From Bacillota bacterium (GTDB taxonomy: Bacteria; Bacillota; Clostridia; Christensenellales; Aristaeellaceae): a DNA stretch of 16,346 bases. Of this stretch, positions 6,999-13,613 are shown in pieces (the first letter of the stretch is position 1; the number at the start of each line of letters is the position of its first letter). Where the stretch lies: contig JAEXCG010000182.1 of NCBI GenBank assembly GCA_023402355.1, forward strand, positions 1-16,346, read 5' to 3'. The notes below the pieces were generated by a model. It made no database searches. It worked only from the letters and a program-made list of their open reading frames with translations, and was not told the origin of the DNA. The position numbers and the translations under genes are program-made.

Positions 6999-8930
6999 TT
7001 ATGCCAATCCCTTGATCGCGTCCTGCGCTTGATCCAGGCTCTGCGCGCCCTGCGGCGCGAAGTGCAGGGTGAACGTGAAGGCGCTGCCCTCGCCGGGCTC
7101 GCTGGCGACGCTGAGCTCCTCGCCGAGCTGCTTCATGATTTCGTGGGCGATGGCGAGGCCCAGCCCCGTGCCCTTGCCCTGATGGGCCTTGTCGGCCTTG
7201 TAGAAGCGCTCGAAGACGTGCGGCAGGTCGTCCTGCGCGATGCCGGGGCCCGTGTCCTTCACCGTGACGCGGATCAGGTCCGGCGTGGGCTCGGCGATGA
7301 GATCCACCGTGCCGCCCTCCGGCGTGTACTTCATCGCGTTGTCCAGAATGGCGATGAGCACCTGCTCCGTGCGGTCGGGGTTGCCCAGCACGTCCGGAAG
7401 CTGGTCCGGCGCGTGCAGGCGGAGCGTCTGGCCGTAGTCGTCCGCGTACTGCGCGTAGGTGTCGAAGACCGAGTGCAGCATGCGCGAGGGGTTGAACACC
7501 TGCTTTTCCAGGGAGCACGTGCCCGATTGCAGGCGGGAGAGCTCCAGCATGTCGCTCACCAGCCGAGACAGGCGCATGGTCTCCCGCAGGATGATGTCGT
7601 ACAGGTGCTGGCGCTGCTCCTCGTCCCGGACGAGGCCGTCGCGCAGCGGCTCGATCAGCCCGCGCATGGCGGTGAGCGGCGTGCGCAGCTCGTGGCTGAC
7701 GTTGGCCACGTAGTCGCGCCGCGTCTGCTCGAGGCGTTCGGAGGCGGTGATGTCGCTGAGCACGCCGACCGCGCCCGCGAACCGTCCGTGCTCGCCCTCG
7801 AGCGGGGCGACGGAGGCGCGCACGACCGTGTCCCCGAAGTGGATGTTCTTCGCGTGCGCTTCGCCGGTGCGCAGCACCTCGTCGTAGAGGTTCCAGACCT
7901 CCTGCGACGCGACGAGCGCGGTGCGGTCCTCGCCGGAGGCCTCGGGCAGGGTGTGAAAGAGCGCCCGCACGGCCGGGTTGGCGTGGGTGACGTTGCCCTG
8001 CGCGTCCACGGCGATGATGCCCTCGGACAGGCCGTTGAGCGTGGAGCGCAGGCGGTTGCTTTCCACCCGCAGCGCGGAAATGGTGCGCCCCAGCTCGCTG
8101 GAAAGCATGTTGAGCGCGCCGCCGAGCTCCCCGATTTCGCCCGCGTCGCCCTCGTCCGCGCGCACGGTGAAGTCGCCCGCCGCCATCGCGAGGGCCACGT
8201 CGCGCATCTGGCGCATGGGGCGCGCGAGGCGGATCGCGAGGAAGAAGACCATGGGCAGCATCAGGAACGCGACGCCGAAGATGGAGAGCATCAGGGCGTT
8301 CGTCAGGCTGTCCATGCCCGCGACCACCTCGTTCATGGACTGCGCCATGAACACCGCGCCCTGCACCTCCTCGCCGTAGACGATCGGCACGGCGACGGCG
8401 ACCATGCTGCCGCTCATCAATTCCGCGCTGTCGTTCGCGTCGGAGGAATCCCCGGCCGCGTTTTTGAGGCTGCCGAGCGGGCTCGTGTTGCTCTTGGCGG
8501 CGTTGCGCCTGGTGCCGGAGGAGGCGTCCTCGAGGTTGAGCACGCCGATGTGCGTGCATTCCTCGCCGGAGAGCACCTGCGGCAGCAGGCTCCACAGCCC
8601 CTCGGGCAGCGTGCCCACGCGGCGTCCGGACTTTTGCTGGGTGCGCAGGATCGTGTCGCCGTTAGTGTCCACCACCCAGACGGTGGCGTCCCACTGGGCG
8701 GTGTTGGAGCCGATGAGCGCGACCAGCAGCGTGGAGGGGATTTTGCCGGAGATGTACTCCGCGAAGTTCTCGGCGATGAACCGCCCCTTGGGCAGCATGT
8801 CGTCGATCTTGTTGGCGGCAAAGATTTGCGGGGATACGAGCGAGTAAATCCCTGCCGTGAGCAGCGCGAAGAGCAGGATGGTGGAAATCACCAGCACCAG
8901 CGTCCGGCGCAGGAACGAGCTGCGGATCAT
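6999..8930 (-). CDS. Sensor histidine kinase, PhoR/WalK-like architecture
   Basis: A 643-residue membrane sensor kinase, partner of the response regulator just upstream in the operon. Domain order: TM1 about 11-31; an extracellular sensing region 32-212; TM2 about 213-234; HAMP about 235-288; PAS about 290-398; dimerisation/phosphoacceptor domain with His413 in VSHELRTPL; ATPase domain with N-box Asn531 (LDNAMKY), DTGPGI (559-564), FERFYK (573-578) and GKGTGLGLA (585-593). All catalytic motifs are intact. The extracellular part holds a hydrophilic Ser/Asn/Asp-rich stretch at about 134-171 that looks like a flexible insert. The start overlaps the regulator stop as ATGA. Architecture resembles PhoR/WalK-type kinases, but the signal cannot be inferred. 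Confidence 0.93.
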   Translation of the reverse strand: MIRSSFLRRTLVLVISTILLFALLTAGIYSLVSPQIFAANKIDDMLPKGRFIAENFAEYISGKIPSTLLVALIGSNTAQWDATVWVVDTNGDTILRTQQKSGRRVGTLPEGLWSLLPQVLSGEECTHIGVLNLEDASSGTRRNAAKSNTSPLGSLKNAAGDSSDANDSAELMSGSMVAVAVPIVYGEEVQGAVFMAQSMNEVVAGMDSLTNALMLSIFGVAFLMLPMVFFLAIRLARPMRQMRDVALAMAAGDFTVRADEGDAGEIGELGGALNMLSSELGRTISALRVESNRLRSTLNGLSEGIIAVDAQGNVTHANPAVRALFHTLPEASGEDRTALVASQEVWNLYDEVLRTGEAHAKNIHFGDTVVRASVAPLEGEHGRFAGAVGVLSDITASERLEQTRRDYVANVSHELRTPLTAMRGLIEPLRDGLVRDEEQRQHLYDIILRETMRLSRLVSDMLELSRLQSGTCSLEKQVFNPSRMLHSVFDTYAQYADDYGQTLRLHAPDQLPDVLGNPDRTEQVLIAILDNAMKYTPEGGTVDLIAEPTPDLIRVTVKDTGPGIAQDDLPHVFERFYKADKAHQGKGTGLGLAIAHEIMKQLGEELSVASEPGEGSAFTFTLHFAPQGAQSLDQAQDAIKGLA

Positions 8931-9634
8931 GCGGTGACCTCGAATTTATAGCCGACTCCGTAGACCGTCACGATCTCCCAGCCGCAGGGCTGGGGACAGC
9001 TCAGCTTCTGGCGCAGGCGTTTGATGTGCGTATCGACGGTGCGCGTATCCCCGAAGAAGTCGTACCCCCAGATGCGCGAGAGAATCTGCTCGCGCTCGAA
9101 CACGCGGCCCGGGTGGCTCGCGAGCAGGTGGAGCAGCTCCACCTCGCGCGGGGTGCAGGCGATGGGCTCGCCGTTCAGCTTGACGCTGTAGCGCTCCGGC
9201 TGAATCTCCAGATTGCCGTACGTCAGGGTGGTGAGCGCCTCCTGCTTGTCCGTCTCGCCCGCGCTGGTGGCGCGGCGCAGCACCGCCTTGATGCGCGAGA
9301 TCACCTCGCGCGGGCTGAAGGGCTTGACGATGTAGTCGTCCGCGCCCATCTCCAGACCCAAAATGCGGTCGATCTCCTCGCCGCGCGCGGTGAGCATGAT
9401 GATGGGAAGACTGCTCTTCTTGCGGATGGCCTGGCAGACCTCCATGCCGGATAGCCCCGGCATCATCTGGTCGAGCACCATCAGGTCAAACGGGGTTTTA
9501 TCGATCATCGAAAGCGCCTGCTGCCCGTCGTACGCGTCGGCGTGGGTGAATTCCTCCGCGTCCAGGTACAGGGCGAGCGACTGGTGAACGACGGGGTCGT
9601 CGTCGCAAATCAGAATATTGGGTGCTTTGGACAT
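8927..9634 (-). CDS. OmpR/PhoB-family response regulator
   Basis: A 235-residue DNA-binding response regulator. The receiver domain (about 5-120) has the acidic pocket Asp11-Asp13, phosphoacceptor Asp55 (LMVLDQMMPG), Thr82 (LTARG) and Lys104 (YIVKPF). The winged-helix DNA-binding domain (about 137-232) includes RTVDTHIKRLRQKL and ends in VYGVGYKFE. Three in-frame ATGs lie close together (9652, 9640, 9634). The last is chosen because GAGGTG lies 6 bases upstream of it and the protein then begins MSKAPNILICDDD, as usual for the family. A TGG-TATCCT sequence on the - strand (9679-9684 for the hexamer) may be an extended -10, without a clear -35. It is the first gene of a two-gene operon with the kinase and presumably receives phosphate from it. 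Confidence 0.94.
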   Translation of the reverse strand: MSKAPNILICDDDPVVHQSLALYLDAEEFTHADAYDGQQALSMIDKTPFDLMVLDQMMPGLSGMEVCQAIRKKSSLPIIMLTARGEEIDRILGLEMGADDYIVKPFSPREVISRIKAVLRRATSAGETDKQEALTTLTYGNLEIQPERYSVKLNGEPIACTPREVELLHLLASHPGRVFEREQILSRIWGYDFFGDTRTVDTHIKRLRQKLSCPQPCGWEIVTVYGVGYKFEVTA

Positions 9635-9730
9635 GTACATCACCTCATTCAAATGACTTTACGCCATTCCTGACGCTTAGGATACCACCGCAATGTGACA
9701 CGGATGTGGCGTCTTAAAGGGAAGATTTTG

Positions 9731-9765
9731 AAAAAGGGCGAATCAGCCCGAAAGCCGCCGCCCTT
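9731..9765 (-). terminator. Intrinsic terminator after the cation exchanger gene
   Basis: On the - strand AAGGGCG (complement of 9759-9765) pairs with CGCCCTT (complement of 9734-9740) around an 18-base loop and is followed by TTTC within a run of five T. It begins about 10 bases after the exchanger stop codon, so it closes the GH127-like / DtxR-like / exchanger transcript. Confidence 0.65.
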
Positions 9766-9775
9766 CTGAGAAAAA

Positions 9776-10738
9776 TCAGGTGAACTGGAAGACGCAGTAC
9801 GCCGCGTAGACGCACAGCAGCGAGACGCCCTGCCAGCGGCTGAGCTTGCCGCGGACGAGCGCGGGCAGCGTCAGCACGGCCATGACGAGGATCATCAGCG
9901 GCAGGTCGAGCACGAGGGAGGCCGGCTGGCCCAGCACCCGCGTGGCCGTGGGGATGTCGAAGGGCGCGAGCGCCGCCGACGCGCCGGAGACGAGCACGAG
10001 GTTGAAGATGTTCGCGCCGATGATGTTTCCCAGCGACAGCGCGCCGTGCCCCTTGACGAGGGAGGTGATGGCCGTCACCAGCTCCGGCAGCGAGGTGCCC
10101 AGCGCCACGAACGTCAGCGCGATGACTGATTCGGGCACGCCCAGCGCCTTGGCGATCAGGGTGCCGTTGTCCACCAGCAGGTTCGCGCCCACGGCGATGA
10201 CGGCCGCGCCCAAGGCGAGCATGCCGACGTCCTTGGCGAGCGAGCCCTCCGGCGGGGCGGACTGGGCGGACGCCTGCGCGGCGGGCGCCTTCTTCATCTG
10301 AAGCACCGTGTACGCCATGTAGAGCACGAACAGCGCGAGCAGGATGAAGCCCGTCACGCGGTCAAAGCGCCCGCGCGTGTAGGCGGGGATGCAGTAGGCG
10401 GCGGCGCAGAGGAAAAACGCGCCGACCGGGGTGACGAGCGTGCGCCTGTCCACCGCGCTGGGGCGGATGGCGATCGTGAGCGCCGCGATCAGGGACGTGT
10501 TGCAGATGACGGAGCCGATGGCGTTGCCATAGGCGATTTCGCCGTGCCCGCCGAGCGCGGAGGTGGCGGAAACCATGACCTCGGGCAGCGTCGTGCCGAT
10601 GGACACGACGGTCGCGCCGATGAGCAGTTCCGGCATGTGAAAGCGGTGCGCGATGCCGGTGGCGGCGTCCACAAACCAGTCGCCGCCCTTGATGAGAAAG
10701 ATGAGCCCCACGAGAAACAAGAGTACAGGCACGAGCAT
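9776..10738 (-). CDS. CaCA-family cation/Ca2+ exchanger (YrbG-like)
   Basis: A 320-residue integral membrane antiporter of the Ca2+/cation superfamily, built from two homologous halves of about five helices. The two alpha repeats are plain: residues 42-80 (GTTLPE, then GNAIGSVICN) and 208-246 (GTSLPE, then GNIIGANIFN). The ion-coordinating acidic residues should be Glu53 and Glu219. A short cytoplasmic loop at about 148-168 (Ala/Gln/Pro/Ser-rich) separates the halves, and no regulatory calcium-binding domain is present, as in bacterial YrbG-size members. The start follows GAGGAGG with a 10-base spacer. It lies 45 bases after the DtxR-type regulator gene on the same strand, hinting that the transported ion could be one that a DtxR-type protein senses (Mn or Fe) rather than only Ca2+; this is inference. 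Confidence 0.9.
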   Translation of the reverse strand: MLVPVLLFLVGLIFLIKGGDWFVDAATGIAHRFHMPELLIGATVVSIGTTLPEVMVSATSALGGHGEIAYGNAIGSVICNTSLIAALTIAIRPSAVDRRTLVTPVGAFFLCAAAYCIPAYTRGRFDRVTGFILLALFVLYMAYTVLQMKKAPAAQASAQSAPPEGSLAKDVGMLALGAAVIAVGANLLVDNGTLIAKALGVPESVIALTFVALGTSLPELVTAITSLVKGHGALSLGNIIGANIFNLVLVSGASAALAPFDIPTATRVLGQPASLVLDLPLMILVMAVLTLPALVRGKLSRWQGVSLLCVYAAYCVFQFT

Positions 10739-10783
10739 TCGGTAAGGTCCTCCTCGATAGGTAGTGCCGCTCTGCGGCGAATT

Positions 10784-11188
10784 TCAGCGCCGTTCGGCTT
10801 GGCGCTTTTCCATTTCACTTTGAACGAAGGCTTCCAGACGCGCCACGGTCTCGTCGCTGATGACGTGCTCGATGCGGCAGGCGTCCGCGTCCGCGACCTG
10901 CGCCGATACGCCCAGCACGTCGCAAAGGAAGCTGCGCGTCACCTCGTGGCGCCAGGTGATGCGGTGGGCGTGCCGGGTGCCCGCCTCCGTCAGCTCGATG
11001 CACTGATACGGCTGCTGCACGACGTAGCCCGCCTGCTTTAGCACGCGCAGGGCCTTGTTGACGCTGACCTTGCTGACGCCCAGGCGCTCCGCCACGTCCA
11101 CAGAGCGCACGGGCCCCTTGTGGGAGAGGTCGTGAATGACGTCCAGATAGCTTTCGGCCGAGATGGTCAGGGGTTCCTGTTCTAGCAT
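10784..11188 (-). CDS. Short DtxR/MntR-family metal-dependent transcriptional regulator
   Basis: A 134-residue regulator with a winged helix-turn-helix at about 24-70 (SVDVAERLGVSKVSVNKALR) followed by the metal-binding/dimerisation domain, and no C-terminal SH3-like domain. By recalled alignment to DtxR, the core motif ADACRIEHVISDE (101-113) supplies Cys104, Glu107 and His108, equivalent to Cys102, Glu105 and His106 of the DtxR primary site, and His81 matches DtxR His79. The position of DtxR Met10 (Asp8 in MntR) is Ser13, and the MntR Glu11 position is Asp16. The site is thus closer to an iron-type DtxR/IdeR site than to MntR, with an unusual first ligand. A GGAGGG site six bases upstream fixes the start. 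It probably controls its own operon or nearby metal transport genes. Confidence 0.88.
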   Translation of the reverse strand: MLEQEPLTISAESYLDVIHDLSHKGPVRSVDVAERLGVSKVSVNKALRVLKQAGYVVQQPYQCIELTEAGTRHAHRITWRHEVTRSFLCDVLGVSAQVADADACRIEHVISDETVARLEAFVQSEMEKRQAERR

Positions 11189-11229
11189 GACGATCCCTCC
11201 ATTCGGGGTCAGGCCCTGTCACGCAAACC

Positions 11230-13140
11230 TTATGCGATCGGGAACTGACTGATGCGAAGAGCCGATGCGCCGTAGGGAATGAGACGCACGCGCACGGCGT
11301 CCTCGGCGGACACGGGCGGGGCGATGGGCGGCTGGTCGCAGCTCGCGCCCTGCATGCCCCAGTCGGGCACGGGGACGGCGTCCGTCTCCAGCTCGATGGG
11401 GCAGCCCTCGCCGAAGGGGCCGGCCTGGTCGGGCTGCGCGTTTTCGTCGAAGCCCGCGCCGCCGACCAGCGCGTAGTTCCAGGCGGACTTGGCGCTCACC
11501 GCCCAGTCGGGCGATAGCGGGCGATCCGCAATCGCCGTCCACTCCTCCTCGCAGGGCAGCGCGAAGATGAGCGGCCCGCGCTCCACCGCGCCGGAGGCGT
11601 GGTACCAGCGCGTAAGCCGGGCGCTCATGGGCAGGTTTAGCAGCACCACGTCGCCGTCGTGCCACTGGCGGGTAAGCGTGGCGAATTCGCCCGGCGCGCA
11701 GGGGACGACGTCGCCCTCCACGGCGGCGGTCGCGCCCTCGGCCCACGCGGGGATGTGCAGGTGCAGGGGGAAGACCGCGTCCTGCGAGAGCGAAAGGGTG
11801 ATCTTCACCGCGCCGTCGTAGGGGTAGGCGCCCTCCACGAAGAGGCGCACGGCGGTCTCGCCTAGGCGGTAGCGCAGCGTGCAGGGGGCGTAGCTCATCG
11901 CCGCGAGGCCCCCGTCGCGCGAGAGCATCCACAGCGAGGCGGCGAACTTGGGGAAGCCCTGGTGCACGCTTGAAAGCACCTGCGCGTCCTCGTGCGCGGT
12001 GAAGAGGTTCGCGCCGTCGCCCGCGTCGTAAAAGGCGCGCTCCTCGCGGCTCACGCGCACCTGGTTGGGCTGCTGCACGCACTGGCAGGCGCGCATGTCC
12101 GCCGTGAACGAGGCGGGCAGCGCGTTGAAGGCGAGGCGCTCCAGCGCGTCCGCCGCGTCGGGCGAGCCCTGCGCCCAGAGCACCGTCTCCAGGGAGAACA
12201 TGAGCTCCTGCACCGCGCGCGCGTCCACGCCCTGCGAGGGGTTCGCGCCCGCGAGCAGGGTGTCGCCGGTAAAGCAGCCGCAGGCCGTGCCGTGCGCCTT
12301 CATGAGCTTGGCAAGGCCCGTCTCGAACGCCTCCTCGTGCTTGCCGGAGCCCGTGAGCACGTAGCTGAGCGCGGGCATGCGCAGCCCCTGCGCGAGGGTC
12401 GCGGCGCGGGTGGTGCGCTGCAGGTGCGCGTAATAGGAGCGCTCGTCGTCCTCCTGCTCCAAAAGCTGCTTCATCTGGGCGGGCGGCGTGTGCTTGTACA
12501 TGGGGATGCGGTAGGGGAAGGTGTGGCAAAAGCGCGTCCAGTCCTTCCCCTGATCGCAGAGCATCTGGCACAGGTCGAGCAGCGGGCGCTTGCCCGTGAC
12601 GTTGTAGACGTTCAGCGCGACGTAGAGCGTGTCGGCGGCGTAGGCCGCCTCCTCCGACGAGAGGGCGTTGTCGCTCAGGTCGTAGAGCAGGAACTTGAGG
12701 TAGCGCAGCATGAACAGCAGCGCGCGCCGCTCGGCGGTCGCGGTGTAGTACTGCCACACGGCCTTTAGCATGACGCCGCGCGCGATGAAGGCGTCCTTTT
12801 CCTCGGGCCCGAAGGAGCCGTCCTCGCGCTGGCTTTCCATCACCCACTCCACGCGGCGGGTGGCCTCCTCCTTGAGCGCGTCGTCGCCCAGCAGGAACGC
12901 GAGCGGCAAGAGGCCGTCCAGATAGCGCGCGGCGTGCGCGTTGGCGGGGCCTGCGCCGCCCAGCCAGGCACAGTCGTCCCCCACGTCGGGCAGGACCTCG
13001 GGCAGCCGGCCCGTCAGCCCCTCGGCCTGAAGCCGGAGCTGGCGGAGCAGCCACCCCTGCGGGCGCAGCGCGCCCAGCGGCAGCGGGGCGAAGCGCCCCG
13101 GCATGAGCGGGGCGCGGTTGAACAGGGTTTTGGCGATCAT
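11230..13140 (-). CDS. GH127-like (DUF1680) protein, beta-L-arabinofuranosidase-related, with atypical active site
   Basis: A 636-residue protein with the fold signature of the beta-L-arabinofuranosidase family: PLPLGALRPQGWLLRQL near the N-terminus, an all-helical (alpha/alpha)6-type middle, LERLAFNALPASFTADM (334-350), QQPNQV (356-361), HQGFPKFAASLWM (393-405), and a C-terminal beta-rich part. There is no signal peptide, so it acts in the cytoplasm, probably on imported oligosaccharides. By recalled alignment, the family's Cys-Cys before the HQGWPKF motif is Gln387-Val388 here, and the usual GxExC segment reads GVDAR (304-308), so the zinc/thiolate active site seems lost. Length is normal and there is no frameshift, so this is a diverged member rather than a broken gene. 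Ribosome site GGAGG lies 10 bases before the ATG. It leads the operon with the DtxR-type regulator (41-base gap). Confidence 0.85.
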   Translation of the reverse strand: MIAKTLFNRAPLMPGRFAPLPLGALRPQGWLLRQLRLQAEGLTGRLPEVLPDVGDDCAWLGGAGPANAHAARYLDGLLPLAFLLGDDALKEEATRRVEWVMESQREDGSFGPEEKDAFIARGVMLKAVWQYYTATAERRALLFMLRYLKFLLYDLSDNALSSEEAAYAADTLYVALNVYNVTGKRPLLDLCQMLCDQGKDWTRFCHTFPYRIPMYKHTPPAQMKQLLEQEDDERSYYAHLQRTTRAATLAQGLRMPALSYVLTGSGKHEEAFETGLAKLMKAHGTACGCFTGDTLLAGANPSQGVDARAVQELMFSLETVLWAQGSPDAADALERLAFNALPASFTADMRACQCVQQPNQVRVSREERAFYDAGDGANLFTAHEDAQVLSSVHQGFPKFAASLWMLSRDGGLAAMSYAPCTLRYRLGETAVRLFVEGAYPYDGAVKITLSLSQDAVFPLHLHIPAWAEGATAAVEGDVVPCAPGEFATLTRQWHDGDVVLLNLPMSARLTRWYHASGAVERGPLIFALPCEEEWTAIADRPLSPDWAVSAKSAWNYALVGGAGFDENAQPDQAGPFGEGCPIELETDAVPVPDWGMQGASCDQPPIAPPVSAEDAVRVRLIPYGASALRISQFPIA

Positions 13141-13160
13141 GGCGAATATGCCTCCAGTTC

Positions 13161-13176
13161 GCGATGCTCACATCGC
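13161..13176 (-). promoter_or_regulatory. Small hairpin in the GH127-like gene leader
   Basis: GCGATG (13161-13166) and CATCGC (13171-13176) pair around a 4-base loop, a few bases upstream of the GGAGG ribosome site at 13151-13155. It may affect translation or transcript stability, but it is short. Confidence 0.35.
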
Positions 13177-13200
13177 TGTAAAATCAGTTTTCAAGCGGCA

Positions 13201-13220
13201 TGCGTCTTCGCAAAGACGCA
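13201..13220. promoter_or_regulatory. 20-bp palindrome overlapping the expected transcript start (candidate operator)
   Basis: TGCGTCTT (13201-13208) and AAGACGCA (13213-13220) are perfect 8-bp arms around CGCA. The element lies just downstream of the -10 box of the - strand promoter (13235-13240), covering roughly +8 to +28 of the transcript. That is a classical repressor position, although the same sequence could act as an RNA hairpin in the leader. Confidence 0.5.
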
Positions 13221-13234
13221 AAGGGTTATCTCAT

Positions 13235-13263
13235 ATTATACCCGACTTTCGCCGCGAGGTAAA
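13235..13263 (-). promoter_or_regulatory. Sigma-70-type promoter of the GH127-like / DtxR-like / exchanger operon
   Basis: On the - strand TTTACC (complement of 13258-13263) is followed after exactly 17 bases by a perfect TATAAT (complement of 13235-13240). Transcription would start near 13228, giving a leader of about 90 bases before the ATG at 13140. Confidence 0.8.
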
Positions 13264-13349
13264 GAAGAGAAACGCGGGCGGCAAATCCTTTGAACATAAA
13301 ATCAAATATTTTTTCATAGAAGAAATTCTGGAAATTTTCTGTTAAAGGA

Positions 13350-13378
13350 TTGACAAAAATCGATTCCGGGGCTATACT
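13350..13378 (+). promoter_or_regulatory. Sigma-70-type promoter of the riboswitch-controlled surface locus
   Basis: A perfect TTGACA (13350-13355) and TATACT (13373-13378) are separated by 17 bases, with AT-rich sequence upstream (about 13290-13349) resembling an UP element. Transcription should start near 13385, about 20-25 bases before the riboswitch aptamer and some 230 bases before the first ATG. Confidence 0.88.
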
Positions 13379-13404
13379 GACACTGGTTCGACTAACGTAC
13401 AATT

Positions 13405-13490
13405 TCATACCGGCAAACCCGCTGAAAGGCGGCGACGCAAAGCTAAAGGGTCTAACCCCGCCCCGGCGGGTATGACAGCCAGTTGCCAAG
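13405..13490 (+). promoter_or_regulatory. c-di-GMP-I (GEMM-I) riboswitch aptamer
   Basis: The conserved core of the GEMM-I aptamer is present in order. GGCAAACC is at 13412-13419. A P2 hairpin CCGCT/GGCGG is capped by a GAAA tetraloop at 13424-13427. GACGCAAAGC is at 13434-13443, followed by GGGTCTAA. A P3 hairpin has arms near 13457-13461 and 13466-13470, followed by TATGACAGCCAGTTGCC (13471-13487). The base equivalent to G20 of the Vibrio Vc2 aptamer is G (13412), which fits c-di-GMP; cGAMP-selective variants carry A there. The equivalent of A47 is at 13439. The aptamer lies between a consensus promoter and an intrinsic terminator, upstream of exported proteins, the usual setting for control of surface genes by this messenger. 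Confidence 0.95.
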
Positions 13491-13550
13491 GGCCCAGCGC
13501 CTTTGTCAATCGGTGAGCTGCAGGTATTGCAGGTCAGCCCAGTTTGTGTT

Positions 13551-13588
13551 ACCGTCGCGGGATAGAAAATTTCGCGGACGGTTTTTTT
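13551..13588 (+). terminator. Riboswitch expression platform: intrinsic terminator
   Basis: ACCGTC-GCG (13551-13559) pairs with CGC-G-GACGGT (13573-13582; one bulged G), followed directly by seven T (13582-13588). The right arm can instead pair downstream: CGCGGAC (13573-13579) with GTCCGCG (13591-13597), so terminator and downstream hairpin exclude each other. Six bases of the left arm, CGTCGC (13553-13558), are also fully complementary to GCGACG (13432-13437) inside the aptamer core, a possible antiterminator pairing when no ligand is bound. A small hairpin CTGCA/TGCAG (13518-13532) lies between aptamer and terminator. Whether c-di-GMP turns the gene on or off cannot be decided by eye. Confidence 0.85.
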
Positions 13589-13613
13589 GCGTCCGCGGCG
13601 CGGGAGGATGCAC

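Noticed and set aside
6772..8595. Second - strand frame (607 codons) overlapping the kinase.
   Set aside because: Arg/Ala/Gly/His-rich shadow frame within the kinase gene, with no domain and no sensible start.
7029..8951. Long + strand open frame (640 codons) opposite the histidine kinase.
   Set aside because: The opposite strand encodes an intact kinase with all motifs. The + frame gives His/Arg/Val-rich sequence typical of antisense frames in GC-rich DNA.
11219..13171. 650-codon - strand frame overlapping the GH127-like gene.
   Set aside because: Shadow frame of Arg/Ala/Gly-rich composition; the neighbouring frame carries the conserved GH127-like motifs.
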